64,000 nucleotides of DNA from Clostridioides difficile ATCC 9689 = DSM 1296 (GCF_001077535.1 NZ_CP011968.1:1302001-1366000); one strand, 5' to 3'; positions 19,760 through 29,493 are shown, counted from the stretch's first letter. The notes: generated from the sequence alone by a model not told the origin. Translations and numbers: made by a program.

Positions 19760-20626
19760 ATGAATAAAAAAGATACTATGCACTTAATTTTTATAATTGT
19801 AATTTTTATTTTATTATGGTATATTGTGGTAGCAGTAAGTGAGATTAATAAAAATATTGAAAGTTGTAGTAACAAATTAGATTATTTGTCACAAGAGCTT
19901 ATGAGTACTAAGTCGGATATTAGTAATACTATAAATGAAGAAATGTCAAAAAGTTATATAACAAAAAGTATTGACTTAAAAGTAAAAAAAATCGAGAAAA
20001 AAGAATGTATTATTGATGTAGATGTTCAATTAAGTAAACTTGGAAAAAATGGAAAAGTATTTTTTATGTATAAAGAAGATAGTGATAAATGGAATGAAAC
20101 TGAGATGACAAAATATGGAGAATTATCATATGCATGTGAAATAAAGATAAATACAGGAAGTGAATATGACTATAAAGTAGTTACAAGTGGAGCTATATCT
20201 GAAAGTTCTGATGTGCAAAAATTTACTAAATCTGATTATATGCCTGAACAACCCATATTTAATTCTGGGATAAGAGATAATAGAGAATACTTTATTGAAA
20301 TAGTAGAAAATAGTAATCTTTTCAATCATGAGAGTGAAAAGTCAAAAAATAAAGCTTACGATAATATTAGATTAGAAAAAGTAGATATTATTGTAAATGA
20401 AGGAAAAAAAGACACTATATACAAAGCCAAATTAGCTGAAGGCTTAGATGATGGCAAAACTAATAATTCAAATAGAAATCAAGTGAATTATGAAGTAAGT
20501 TTTCCTAAAAGGGATATTGATGACATAATTTATATTAAAGCTAAACTTACATACAATAATGGAGTAGAATATACAAAGGATATAACTGAAGATATAACTA
20601 TGGGATTACAAGATTTAGAAAAATAA
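19760..20626 (+). CDS. membrane-anchored extracytoplasmic protein of unknown function
   Basis: 288 residues. One N-terminal hydrophobic helix (about 8-28) is followed by a short helical region and a long hydrophilic part rich in Lys, Asp and beta-strand-like stretches. No motif I recognise. I predict a single-pass protein with the C-terminal part outside. SD GGGGAGG before ATG 19760. It has its own promoter and a shared terminator, so it is monocistronic. Confidence 0.75.
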   Translation: MNKKDTMHLIFIIVIFILLWYIVVAVSEINKNIESCSNKLDYLSQELMSTKSDISNTINEEMSKSYITKSIDLKVKKIEKKECIIDVDVQLSKLGKNGKVFFMYKEDSDKWNETEMTKYGELSYACEIKINTGSEYDYKVVTSGAISESSDVQKFTKSDYMPEQPIFNSGIRDNREYFIEIVENSNLFNHESEKSKNKAYDNIRLEKVDIIVNEGKKDTIYKAKLAEGLDDGKTNNSNRNQVNYEVSFPKRDIDDIIYIKAKLTYNNGVEYTKDITEDITMGLQDLEK

Positions 20627-20667
20627 ATACATATTTAAATAAATATTCAAATAGATTTGTTCAATAA

Positions 20668-20712
20668 AATAGAGTATAAATAAAACTGTAGTAGTTTTAC
20701 TTATACTCTATT
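20668..20712. terminator. bidirectional terminator between convergent genes
   Basis: 19-bp stem with one mismatch (20668-20686 with 20694-20712), 7-nt loop, A-run on one side and T-run on the other, so it serves the + strand hypothetical gene and the - strand acetyltransferase. Confidence 0.85.
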
Positions 20713-20718
20713 AAAAAA

Positions 20719-21210
20719 TTATAATTTTAATTCCATATATCTAGCCCCTTCAATTGGATTATAAGTATAAGGTTCTATATCATAAAAACCAAACTTTTCA
20801 TATAATCCTTGTGCACTTTTCATGCTTGGAAGAGTATCTAATCTCATGTGTGTATATCCAAATTTTTTAGCTTCTTCAATGATTTCTTCCAATAGTATTT
20901 TTCCTATTTTTAATCCTCTAAATTGATTTCTTACATATAATCTTTTTAATTCACATATTTTACCTTCAAGTTTTTTTAAAGCAACACAACCTGCCAAATT
21001 TTCATCAACAAATGCCAATATCAATGAGCCTGAAGGTTTTTTATATTTTCCTGGAAGTGTTTTTAATTCATTATTAAAGTCTTGAAAACATAAGTCTATA
21101 TTTAGAGAATTTGAATATTCAGTAAATAGAAGTTTTACATTTTCAAGGTTTTCTAAATCTTTTTCTTCAACAAATTGTAAAGTTATATTTTGAGCCATTT
21201 TATCCGCCAT
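20719..21210 (-). CDS. GNAT-family N-acetyltransferase
   Basis: A GNAT protein with the acetyl-CoA motif [12 protein letters not shown] and the C-terminal [10 protein letters not shown]. The start is uncertain. The frame is open to 21240, where a GTG overlaps a perfect AAGGAGGTG SD, which is too close to be used. GTG 21219 or ATG 21210 are in frame but 20-30 nt away. I list ATG 21210. The acceptor substrate is unknown. Confidence 0.75.
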
Positions 21211-21270
21211 TATATACACATGTTTATATAATGACTTCACCTCCTTGATATATGTATATTTTTCTTAATA

Positions 21271-21711
21271 TCAATTAGATTTTAATACCATTACTTTTTC
21301 ACCACCATAGTCAAGCTCTCCATTAAACTCAAATCCAAAATCTTTATAAAGCTTAATAGCCATTTTATTGTCTTCGAATATACTAAGATATAGTTCATCA
21401 CAGTTATATTCATTTTTAAGATGATTTACAAGAAAATCTAATGATGCTTTTCCATATCCTTTACCTTGATATTTTGAATCAATCATAAATCTATCAAGCC
21501 AAACTCTATCATCTTCTAAACGACCATACATAGCAAATCCTATTAAAGAATTTTCATCATATATTCCAACAGGTACCCAAGCTGTTATAAATTTAGATTC
21601 AGCAATAGAAAGTGCATTGCTTTCTATATAATCTAACTGACTTTTATCTACAGACAAACTAACTAAATCATGCCAATTATTTATGTCTGCAATTCTTACA
21701 TTTAATTTCAA
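21271..21711 (-). CDS. GNAT-family N-acetyltransferase
   Basis: About 146 residues. Acetyl-CoA loop Y-Q-G-K-G-Y-G-K-A-S-L and C-terminal N-K-M-A-I-K-L-Y-K-D-F-G-F are intact. TTG 21711 is preferred because GGGCGGT lies just upstream; an in-frame TTG at 21729 precedes that SD. It is in tandem with the second acetyltransferase gene and probably co-transcribed, 31 nt apart. Confidence 0.82.
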   Translation of the reverse strand: MKLNVRIADINNWHDLVSLSVDKSQLDYIESNALSIAESKFITAWVPVGIYDENSLIGFAMYGRLEDDRVWLDRFMIDSKYQGKGYGKASLDFLVNHLKNEYNCDELYLSIFEDNKMAIKLYKDFGFEFNGELDYGGEKVMVLKSN

Positions 21712-21871
21712 GATATTACCGCCCTTCAAACTTTTTGTTACAATCTAATACTATCATATTATGTATTAAAAATCACTTATTAAGATTTTAAATAAACTTT
21801 TTAAATGAATAAATTCTCAGGAAAAAGGAATTATAAATACATAATAATACAGCATAGGAGTAGATGGATAT

Positions 21872-22930
21872 ATGAACAAAATAAATAAAAATTTCAAAAA
21901 TATTTGGATAATATTAGGAGCTGTATCGATTTTTACCATGGTTATAATTTTTAATAAAAATTGTAATGTTAATAAAGAGACTCAAATAGAAGCTTTTGCA
22001 ATTAAGAATCATGATAAAAAATTTGTATATCCTATGGGAAATATAATTGGAGTAAAAGCAAATACAGATGGTGTATTGGTCTTAGGATATGAGGAAGAGG
22101 ATGTAGACTATATTGGAGGCATACAAATCGGTGATAATATAGTAAAAATAGATAATAAAAGGATAAAAAATAGTCAAGATGTATCAGAGATTTTGAATAA
22201 GATTAAAAAAAGTAAAGTTGAAGTGACTTTTGAGAGAAAAAATAAGTATAAAACAGAAGTAATAGAGACTAAAAAAGAAAATGGCAAGTATAAACTTGGA
22301 TTATGGGTAAGAGATAAAATATCTGGAATTGGAACTATGACTTTTTACGACCCTAGTATGGAAAAGTTCAAAGCAATCGGTCATGCCATAAAAGATTCGG
22401 ATACTAATGAACTATTAAAGATAAAGCAAGGATATATATATAAGCCAGAACAATTAAAAATAGTAAAAGCTAGTAATGAAAAAGTAGGTAAAATAAAAGG
22501 AGATTTTAATGACAGCAATTTAATGGGTAATTTCTCAAATAATTCAGAGCTAGGTATAAGTGGTAATATTACAGAAAACCATAATAAAGAGTTTAATGTA
22601 GCAAATAAAGAAAAGCAATTAATAGAAGTTGGAAGGCCGCAAGATGTAAAAATAGGAGATGCAGTAATTCTTTTTGAGGATAAAAACAAAAATATAACAA
22701 GCTATGATATAAAAATAGAAAGTATAGTATATGATAAAGGAAATTATAGAGATATGGTAATAAAAGTAGTAGATGACAAGTTATTGGAATACACAGGAGG
22801 TATCGTACAGGGGATGAGTGGAGCTCCAATAATACAAAATAATAAAATTATTGGTGCAATAACTCATGTTTTTAGAGATAATCCGAAAAAAGGATATGGT
22901 ATTTTTATAGATGAAATGATAAAATTGTAG
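21872..22930 (+). CDS. spoIVB: SpoIVB serine peptidase (S55)
   Basis: 352 residues: N-terminal signal/membrane segment (about 10-27), PDZ domain (about 70-130) and an S55 peptidase domain with A-I-G-H-A catalytic His and the G-M-S-G-A-P active-site serine. In Bacillus, SpoIVB from the forespore cleaves SpoIVFA to start pro-SigK processing. Here sigK has no pro-sequence (39877-40518), so this protease must have another target in this organism; that follows from the sequence plus inference. It lies just upstream of spo0A, the conserved order. Confidence 0.95.
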   Translation: MNKINKNFKNIWIILGAVSIFTMVIIFNKNCNVNKETQIEAFAIKNHDKKFVYPMGNIIGVKANTDGVLVLGYEEEDVDYIGGIQIGDNIVKIDNKRIKNSQDVSEILNKIKKSKVEVTFERKNKYKTEVIETKKENGKYKLGLWVRDKISGIGTMTFYDPSMEKFKAIGHAIKDSDTNELLKIKQGYIYKPEQLKIVKASNEKVGKIKGDFNDSNLMGNFSNNSELGISGNITENHNKEFNVANKEKQLIEVGRPQDVKIGDAVILFEDKNKNITSYDIKIESIVYDKGNYRDMVIKVVDDKLLEYTGGIVQGMSGAPIIQNNKIIGAITHVFRDNPKKGYGIFIDEMIKL

Positions 22931-22970
22931 GTGAGGCATTAAAAAATTTTATTATTTTATCAATTATCTA

Positions 22971-22998
22971 GGAGGAATATAATTTTGGAGTGTCGAAT
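22971..22998 (+). promoter_or_regulatory. SigH-type promoter of spo0A
   Basis: GGAGGAATAT (22971-22980), 11-nt spacer, GTCGAAT (22992-22998). This fits the SigH consensus RnAGGAWWW-N11/12-RnnGAAT at nearly all positions. SigH is known to drive spo0A in C. difficile and Bacillus. The start codon of spo0A is about 90 nt downstream. Confidence 0.75.
22991..22997 (+). promoter_or_regulatory. 0A box overlapping the SigH -10 element
   Basis: TGTCGAA matches the Spo0A box (TGnCGAA) exactly and covers the first bases of the SigH -10. Spo0A binding here would compete with polymerase at this promoter, implying self-repression, or mark a different autoregulation. Confidence 0.6.
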
Positions 22999-23086
22999 AT
23001 GCTTTAGAGTAGATAATTAGGAAGCAATTGTGTAAAAAGTTTAGTTTTCTGTAATAAGAAGATGTTTTTTAATGGGGGGATTTTTA

Positions 23087-23896
23087 GTGGAAAAAATCAA
23101 AATAGTTTTAGCAGATGACAATAAGGATTTTTGTCAGGTATTAAAAGAGTATTTGTCTAATGAAGATGATATCGATATATTAGGCATAGCTAAGGATGGA
23201 ATTGAAGCATTAGACTTAGTAAAAAAGACACAACCGGACTTATTAATACTAGATGTAATAATGCCACATCTAGATGGATTAGGTGTAATTGAAAAATTGA
23301 ATACTATGGATATACCTAAAATGCCAAAAATAATAGTACTATCAGCAGTAGGTCAAGATAAGATAACTCAAAGCGCAATAAATCTAGGAGCAGATTACTA
23401 CATAGTAAAGCCATTTGATTTTGTTGTGTTTATAAACAGAATTAGAGAGCTAGTTTCTAATAGAGTTACACAAGTTGAGCCAAAACCTAGACCAGTTCAA
23501 GAGACTCAAATGACTAGAAGTGATTTTGTTAAGAATGTAGGAAATATAGAGACAGAAATCACAAATATAATACATGAAATAGGAGTACCAGCTCATATAA
23601 AAGGATATTTATATTTAAGAGAAGCAATGAAAATGGTTATTGATAATGTTGAGCTTTTAGGTGCAGTAACAAAAGAGTTATATCCAAGTATAGCTAAAAA
23701 ATTCAATACAACACCAAGTAGAGTTGAAAGAGCAATAAGACATGCAATAGAGGTTGCATGGAGTAGAGGAAAAGTTGACACAATAAATCAATTATTTGGA
23801 TATACGGTACACAATACTAAAGGAAAACCAACTAATTCAGAATTTATAGCAATGATTGCTGATAAATTAAGACTAGAACATAGTATGGTTAAATAA
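23087..23896 (+). CDS. spo0A: sporulation master regulator Spo0A
   Basis: Response regulator with an N-terminal receiver (D-D acid pocket, L-I-L-D-V phosphoacceptor Asp, K-P-F near residue 105) and a C-terminal SpoOA DNA-binding domain with recognition helix [12 protein letters not shown] choose GTG 23087 because GGGGGGA precedes it; an in-frame ATG at 23072 would give a 274-residue form with the SD inside it. With GTG 23087 the phosphoacceptor is Asp56, the number used in the C. difficile literature. A strong terminator follows. Confidence 0.97.
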   Translation: MEKIKIVLADDNKDFCQVLKEYLSNEDDIDILGIAKDGIEALDLVKKTQPDLLILDVIMPHLDGLGVIEKLNTMDIPKMPKIIVLSAVGQDKITQSAINLGADYYIVKPFDFVVFINRIRELVSNRVTQVEPKPRPVQETQMTRSDFVKNVGNIETEITNIIHEIGVPAHIKGYLYLREAMKMVIDNVELLGAVTKELYPSIAKKFNTTPSRVERAIRHAIEVAWSRGKVDTINQLFGYTVHNTKGKPTNSEFIAMIADKLRLEHSMVK

Positions 23897-23957
23897 ACAA
23901 GACATAAAAAGTAAGGCTTTTTAATTAAGGCATTGGCTATAAATGCGTATTACAAGC

Positions 23958-24001
23958 AGCGAAACGGTATAACCACTAGGGTTATACCGTTTCGCTATTT
24001 T
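23958..24001 (+). terminator. strong terminator of spo0A
   Basis: 17-bp perfect stem (23958-23974 with 23980-23996), 5-nt loop, then ATTTTAAT. It is GC-rich for this genome. Confidence 0.92.
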
Positions 24002-24308
24002 AATAAATATAAAAATTTTCTTTATTATTTGCTTACTATATCAATATAATAATTTTATTATACTATGGATATAGTATGTGTCTTTACAAGTTGTAAACTG
24101 ACAGTGGTTTATTTTTTAATATAAATATTGACTTTGATGCAGGTAAACTTTGTATTTTTAAGCGTATTATGGAATATGTTAAATAAAAAAATGATGAAAT
24201 ATAGTATTGTAAATGCCAAAGATGCAAAACAAACTTAAAACATTTATTTTATTGTTAAGTAATGCTATAATATAATGTGATTTTAATAATGATAGTGGAG
24301 GTTTAAAT
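24002..24308. other. 307-nt gap between the spo0A terminator and steA-like gene
   Basis: AT-rich. I see no ORF of note, no riboswitch and no clear -35; a TATAAT at about 24267 may belong to the steA-like promoter. The last bases hold the SD GTGGAGG. Confidence 0.5.
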
Positions 24309-25430
24309 ATGAGAGTCGAGGCCCCTATAAAAGTAGATCGAAAAACCAAAAAACTTGCTAAAAGAGTTGAAAGTGGGGAAATAGCAGTTATAAATCATAT
24401 AGACATAGATGAAGTTGCTGCAAACTCTTTAGTAGAAGCTAAAATAAAACTTGTCATAAATGCGGCTCCTTCTATAAGTGGTAGGTATCCCAATAAAGGT
24501 CCAGGGATATTAACTGAAAATAATATACTAATAATTGATAATGTTGGAGAAGAGTTATTTGAAGAATTAAAAGAAGGAGAAACTATAGAAGTTGTAGATG
24601 GAAAGATATATAGAAAAGGAAAATTTTTAGGTGCAGGAGAAGTTTTAGACAAGTATGAGGTTTCACACCAAATAAAGGCTGCCTATGAGAATTTAGCTGT
24701 AGAATTGGATAGATTTATAGATAATACTATAGATTATGCTAAAAAAGAAAAAGGATTTATACTTGGAGAAGTAGAAATTCCAAAAGTGAAAACTAATTAT
24801 GCTAATAAACATGTATTGATAGTTGTAAGAGGTCAGGACTACAAAGAAGATTTAAGTACTATGCTTTCTTATATAGAAGAGGTAAAGCCAGTATTGGTTG
24901 GTGTTGATGGAGGAGCAGACGCTTTAATTGAGTTTGGATATACTCCAGATGTGATTGTAGGTGATATGGATAGTGTAAGTGATGAAGCTTTAAAAAAGGC
25001 TAGTGAAATAGTAGTACATGCTTATACAGATGGAAGAGCACCAGGTCTTAAGAGGGTTGAGGAATTAGGCTTAGATGCAGTTGTATTTCCTGCGCCAGGA
25101 ACTAGTGAAGATATAGCTATGCTTATCGCCTATGAGTATAAGGCTGAGTTAATAGTAGCAGTTGGTACACATTCAAATATGATTGATTTTCTTGAAAAAG
25201 GAAGAAAAGGTATGGCAAGTACTTTTTTAGTTAGACTAAAAATAGGTTCAAAGCTTATAGATGCTAAAGGCGTTAATTTGTTATACAGAAGTAAATTAAA
25301 AATAAAGTACATATGGGCATTAATAGCAACAGCATTATTTCCTGTGTTGGTAGTTGCATCATTGTCACCAGGAGTTCAACAGTTCATACAACTAATGCAA
25401 TTAAAGTTTAGAGTATTATTACAGATGTAA
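24309..25430 (+). CDS. steA: SteA-like septation regulator (putative cytokinetic ring protein)
   Basis: 373 residues. The N-terminal part contains D-I-D-E-V-A-A and G-R-Y-P-N-K-G-P; the middle has a thiamine-pyrophosphokinase-like core with V-G-V-D-G-G-A-D-A-L and V-G-D-M-D-S-V-S-D; the C-terminus has one membrane helix near residue 340. This is the SteA family, which in actinobacteria works with membrane-bound SteB in cell separation. The next gene encodes a SteB/MctB-like protein, which supports the call. The cellular role here is inferred. Confidence 0.82.
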   Translation: MRVEAPIKVDRKTKKLAKRVESGEIAVINHIDIDEVAANSLVEAKIKLVINAAPSISGRYPNKGPGILTENNILIIDNVGEELFEELKEGETIEVVDGKIYRKGKFLGAGEVLDKYEVSHQIKAAYENLAVELDRFIDNTIDYAKKEKGFILGEVEIPKVKTNYANKHVLIVVRGQDYKEDLSTMLSYIEEVKPVLVGVDGGADALIEFGYTPDVIVGDMDSVSDEALKKASEIVVHAYTDGRAPGLKRVEELGLDAVVFPAPGTSEDIAMLIAYEYKAELIVAVGTHSNMIDFLEKGRKGMASTFLVRLKIGSKLIDAKGVNLLYRSKLKIKYIWALIATALFPVLVVASLSPGVQQFIQLMQLKFRVLLQM

Positions 25431-25447
25431 ATTTTAGGAGGATAAAT

Positions 25448-26323
25448 ATGCATATTAATATGAAATATTATATAGTCACTATAGGGGCTATATTTATAGC
25501 TTTGGGTATAGGCATGTTAGTAGGATTTAATTTAAATAATAATCAACAATTAAGTGAACAACAAGCAAATATAATAAATGATTTGGATGATAAGTTTGAT
25601 ATCTTAAAAGAAAAAAATGATAAACTTGACAGTGACTTAGCAAGTGTAAATAGAGATTATGAAGAGGCAGTTAATTTTATAAATAAAAATGTAGATAAGA
25701 TTTTAGCTGGTTCGCTGAATGGTAAAAGTATAGGAATAATATCTGCTAATGAAAATGACGATTATACAAAAAATATAGAAGACATAATAAATAAATCTAA
25801 TGGAAGCATTGCATTTAATATAATATTAAAAGAAAACATAACAAATCCAGAAAAGTTAAAGGAAATGTCAACTAAACTAGGTACAGATGTAAAAAATGCA
25901 AATGATGCAGTTAATTATATAATTGACACTCTTAAAAAGGAAGATGCAAGTGACATTTTAACATATCTTCAAGAACTAGATGTAATAAAGTTTAATTTTA
26001 TTGGAGATACATATCTAAAATATGATTCCGTTGTAATAGCTGGTGGAAATGATGCAAAAGACAGTACAAAACAGTTTGAAAAAATAGAAAAATTTGTAGT
26101 TTCAAAACTTAAATCAGAGAATAAATATTTAGTAGAAGTTCAAAATACAGGAGTTAAAACTTCTTATGTAGAACTATATTCTAAAAACAAAGTTGCAACT
26201 ATAGACAATATTGATGAAGGTATAGGAAGTATATCTCTAGCGATTCTTCTACAACAAGGTAATATAGTTGGTAATTTTGGTAGATTGGATACTGCAACTT
26301 CATTGTTGCCATCTATTAAATAG
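25448..26323 (+). CDS. MctB/SteB-like single-pass membrane protein (copper transporter family)
   Basis: 291 residues. One N-terminal membrane helix (Y-Y-I-V-T-I-G-A-I-F-I-A-L-G-I-G-M-L-V-G) is followed by a coiled-coil region (about 35-75) and a folded domain. The Pfam name comes from mycobacterial MctB, but no metal motif is visible. The pairing with the SteA-like gene suggests a SteA-SteB complex. SD TAGGAGG. Confidence 0.75.
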   Translation: MHINMKYYIVTIGAIFIALGIGMLVGFNLNNNQQLSEQQANIINDLDDKFDILKEKNDKLDSDLASVNRDYEEAVNFINKNVDKILAGSLNGKSIGIISANENDDYTKNIEDIINKSNGSIAFNIILKENITNPEKLKEMSTKLGTDVKNANDAVNYIIDTLKKEDASDILTYLQELDVIKFNFIGDTYLKYDSVVIAGGNDAKDSTKQFEKIEKFVVSKLKSENKYLVEVQNTGVKTSYVELYSKNKVATIDNIDEGIGSISLAILLQQGNIVGNFGRLDTATSLLPSIK

Positions 26324-26346
26324 AAATAATTTTAAGGAGAGAAAAA

Positions 26347-27039
26347 ATGGATTCTTATATAAGTATAATAATACCAGCTTATAATGAAGAAAGTAGAATA
26401 AAATATACATTAGAAAGCATATTGGACATTAAGCAAATAAATGAAATAATAGTTGTGGATGATGGTTCAATTGACAATACTGCTAAGGTTGTATCTGAGC
26501 TAGAAAATGAAAAGATTAAATTTTTTAAGTTAGATAAAAATAGAGGTAAAGGATATGCTTTAAATTATGGTATCAAATTAGCAATGAAAAATGCAGATAT
26601 TATAGGTTTTCTGGATGGAGATTTAGGAAGTTCTGCTAAAGAAGTTGAAAAATTAATAGTACCTATATTAAATGGTGAGGCAGATGTTACAATAGCCAAG
26701 TTTCCTCCTGCAAAGAGAAAAGGAGGTTTGGGATTTGTAAAAGGTTTAGCTAAAAATTCTGTGTTTGAGATGACTGGTGTTGAGTTAGATGCAACTTTGT
26801 CAGGTCAAAGAATATTTAAAAGAGAAGTTTTAGAAAAGTTTGATGAAATACCTTTTGGATATGGAGTAGAAGTTGGAATGACCATTGATATATTAAAGTA
26901 TGGATTTAAAATTAAAGAAGTATTAGTAAATATGACTCATAATGAAACAGGAAGAAATTTAAAAGGTTTTATTCATAGAGGGAAACAGTATTATCACATA
27001 AAAAAGGTTTTAGGACAAAAAAAGAAAGAATGGAGGTAA
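26347..27039 (+). CDS. family 2 glycosyltransferase
   Basis: 230 residues of a GT-A fold without obvious membrane helices. Start I-I-I-P-A-Y-N-E-E-S, nucleotide site V-V-D-D-G-S and metal-binding D-G-D are typical of GT2 enzymes close to dolichyl-phosphate mannosyltransferases. Eight nt separate it from a MraY/WecA-like gene, so the two may build a lipid-linked sugar. Confidence 0.85.
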   Translation: MDSYISIIIPAYNEESRIKYTLESILDIKQINEIIVVDDGSIDNTAKVVSELENEKIKFFKLDKNRGKGYALNYGIKLAMKNADIIGFLDGDLGSSAKEVEKLIVPILNGEADVTIAKFPPAKRKGGLGFVKGLAKNSVFEMTGVELDATLSGQRIFKREVLEKFDEIPFGYGVEVGMTIDILKYGFKIKEVLVNMTHNETGRNLKGFIHRGKQYYHIKKVLGQKKKEWR

Positions 27040-27046
27040 TATCTTA

Positions 27047-27871
27047 GTGAAAGATTATATACTTTATACCATTTTATTATTAACTGGATTATTTGGAACC
27101 TATGCTGTAATTCCACTATTTAAAAATTTATTGATAAATGGAAATGTACTTAGACCAAACTATAAAAAAGATATGATACCAGTAAGTATGGGAATTGTAT
27201 TTTTGCCTATGATTGTAATCAATGGAATAATACTTGCTTTCTTTACTACAGAATTTAAGGATTTAGCGTATATATTTATGTTTATGTTTGGTATGATATC
27301 CATGTTTTTTGCAGGGATACTAGATGATGTCATTGGAAATAGAGATGTAAGTGGTTTAAAGGGGCATTTTAAAAGTTTATTTAAAGGAAGTCTTACAACA
27401 GGAGGTTTTAAAGCTTTATTTGGTGGATTTGTAGGGCTTATAGTTTCTGTTGCTATATCAAAAGACATAATTGATATAATAGTAAATACACTAATAATAG
27501 CTCTATCAACTAATTTAATGAATCTTTTGGATTTAAGACCAGGAAGGGCAATAAAAGCATATTTATTCATAATGGTAATTATATTTTTAACATTGACAGG
27601 ATTTGTTCAAGTTCTTCCATTACTTATAGTACCAAATGTACTTGCATACTTTAATTATGATTTAAAAGCAAGGGCTATGATGGGAGATACTGGTTCAAAC
27701 GTCCTTGGAATATCTATTGGAATGCTCATTTCTTTTGGGTATCCATTTAACATTAGATTAGGATGGTTAATATTTGTAGTTATTATGCATATATTCACTG
27801 AGAAATACTCATTAACTAAGATAATAGAAAAAAATAAACTATTAAATTTTATAGATAAATTGGGAAGGTAG
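27047..27871 (+). CDS. MraY/WecA-like glycosyl-1-phosphate transferase
   Basis: A 274-residue polytopic membrane protein, shorter than MraY. Family motifs are visible: the cytosolic L-D-D-V-I-G, an N-L-M-N-L-L-D-L-R-P-G-R region in place of the usual N-x-x-N-x-x-D-G, and G-D-T-G-S-N. This class transfers a sugar-1-phosphate to polyprenyl phosphate. The donor sugar cannot be told. Likely operon with the genes on both sides. Confidence 0.8.
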   Translation: MKDYILYTILLLTGLFGTYAVIPLFKNLLINGNVLRPNYKKDMIPVSMGIVFLPMIVINGIILAFFTTEFKDLAYIFMFMFGMISMFFAGILDDVIGNRDVSGLKGHFKSLFKGSLTTGGFKALFGGFVGLIVSVAISKDIIDIIVNTLIIALSTNLMNLLDLRPGRAIKAYLFIMVIIFLTLTGFVQVLPLLIVPNVLAYFNYDLKARAMMGDTGSNVLGISIGMLISFGYPFNIRLGWLIFVVIMHIFTEKYSLTKIIEKNKLLNFIDKLGR

Positions 27872-27875
27872 TATT

Positions 27876-28943
27876 ATGATAAGCAAAAGAGTGGGGATTG
27901 TTGAATCAATAGTAAGTCAAACTGAAACTCTAGATGATATAAGAGTAAATATAAATGGAGAAATACAAAGGGCATATAATTATCCCAAAATATCTGGAAC
28001 TATAAATATAGGTGACGAAGTGGTTTTAAATACAACAGCAGTAGAACTGAGCTTAGGTACAGGTGGATACCATTTTGTAATAACTAATTTAAATAATATA
28101 GAATCTACTTTAACTGAAGGTGGACATATAATGAAACTTAGATATACGCCTCTTCAAATAAAAGTGGATTCTGTTGAGGAACAAGAAAGTATTTATCATG
28201 ATAAATTTGCGAATTTTAAAGGATTAGAAGGTCTTTCTGTTGTAGTAGGGACTCTTCATAGTATGTTAACTCCATTTGCAGCTTCATTTAAAAGAAATAA
28301 TCCAAATAAAAAATTAGTGTATATAATGACTGATGGAGCATCTCTTCCAATTTATTTAAGTAAAAATGTGGATACTTTAAAAGAAAAAAAATTAATAGAT
28401 AGTACAATAACTATAGGAAATGCGTTTGGTGGAGATTATGAATGTATAAATATATATACTGCATTAATTACAGCAAAAGAAATACTAAAAGCGGATGCAG
28501 TATTTGTCAGTATGGGACCTGGAATTGCTGGGACAGGAACAAAATATGGATTTACAGGGATTGAACAAGGCTCTATTCTTGATGCCGTAAAAAAACTTGA
28601 AGGAAGAGCAATTGCAATTCCAAGAATTAGTTTTGCTGACAAACGAGAAAGACATCAAGGTATTTCACATCATAGTATGACTGTATTTAAAGAAATTGTA
28701 AATGTAAATGTAGACATACCAATAACTATATATGATGATGAAAAATTGAACTTTATAAAAGAGCAAATCAATTTAAATGGTTTAGACAAAAAGCATAATA
28801 TAATTTATATAGATAATAATAAAACGAAAGAGGATTTAGACTATTTTAATCTAAAAGTAAAGAGTATGGGAAGAAATTATGAACAAGATGAGGCATTTTT
28901 CAAAGCTGCAAGCACAGCAGCATATTACTTAATGGAGGTTTAA
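27876..28943 (+). CDS. DUF3866 family protein
   Basis: A 355-residue soluble protein found in the same place next to nudF and spoIIM in many Clostridia. It has a Gly-rich G-P-G-I-A-G-T-G-T stretch and conserved H-Q-G-I-S-H-H. No known function. It starts four nt after the previous stop and ends one nt before the NUDIX gene, so coupling is tight. Confidence 0.8.
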   Translation: MISKRVGIVESIVSQTETLDDIRVNINGEIQRAYNYPKISGTINIGDEVVLNTTAVELSLGTGGYHFVITNLNNIESTLTEGGHIMKLRYTPLQIKVDSVEEQESIYHDKFANFKGLEGLSVVVGTLHSMLTPFAASFKRNNPNKKLVYIMTDGASLPIYLSKNVDTLKEKKLIDSTITIGNAFGGDYECINIYTALITAKEILKADAVFVSMGPGIAGTGTKYGFTGIEQGSILDAVKKLEGRAIAIPRISFADKRERHQGISHHSMTVFKEIVNVNVDIPITIYDDEKLNFIKEQINLNGLDKKHNIIYIDNNKTKEDLDYFNLKVKSMGRNYEQDEAFFKAASTAAYYLMEV

Positions 28944-28944
28944 G

Positions 28945-29481
28945 ATGGTATTAGAAGAAAAAACTATTAGTAGTGATAGGGTTTATACAGGTAAAGTAAT
29001 TACTTTAAAGGTTGATACTGTTGAAATTCCAGGGCAAGGATATCAAAAAAGGGAGTTAGTAGAAGTTGGTGGAGCAGTAGGAATAGTTGCAATCACAGAT
29101 GATAATAAAGTTGTGTTAGTTAAGCAATTTAGAAAACCTATAGAAAAGCCAATCTTTGAAATTCCAGCTGGTAAACTAGAAAAAAATGAAAGTCCAAAAG
29201 AATGTGCTGAAAGAGAATTAAAAGAAGAAACTGGGTATAGTGCAAAAAATATTAAGCTAATACATAAATTTTTCACTTCAGCAGGTTTTTCTAATGAGAT
29301 AATGTTTGTATATTTAGCAACAGGTCTTACTCCAGGAGAGAATAATTTAGATGCAGATGAGTTTTTAGATGTCTATGAAATTGAGCTTGAAGAAGCATAT
29401 AACATGGTATTAAAAAATGACGTTGAAGATGCAAAAACATCTATTGGATTATTATTAGTAAAAGATATGTTTAAAAATTAA
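28945..29481 (+). CDS. nudF: NUDIX hydrolase, ADP-ribose pyrophosphatase
   Basis: 178 residues. NUDIX box G-K-L-E-x5-E-x-A-x-R-E-L-x-E-E-T-G is complete (about residues 75-100). It hydrolyses ADP-ribose and related nucleoside diphosphate sugars. SD TGGAGG inside the end of the previous gene. It is the last gene before spoIIM. Confidence 0.92.
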   Translation: MVLEEKTISSDRVYTGKVITLKVDTVEIPGQGYQKRELVEVGGAVGIVAITDDNKVVLVKQFRKPIEKPIFEIPAGKLEKNESPKECAERELKEETGYSAKNIKLIHKFFTSAGFSNEIMFVYLATGLTPGENNLDADEFLDVYEIELEEAYNMVLKNDVEDAKTSIGLLLVKDMFKN

Positions 29482-29493
29482 TATTTATAAAAT

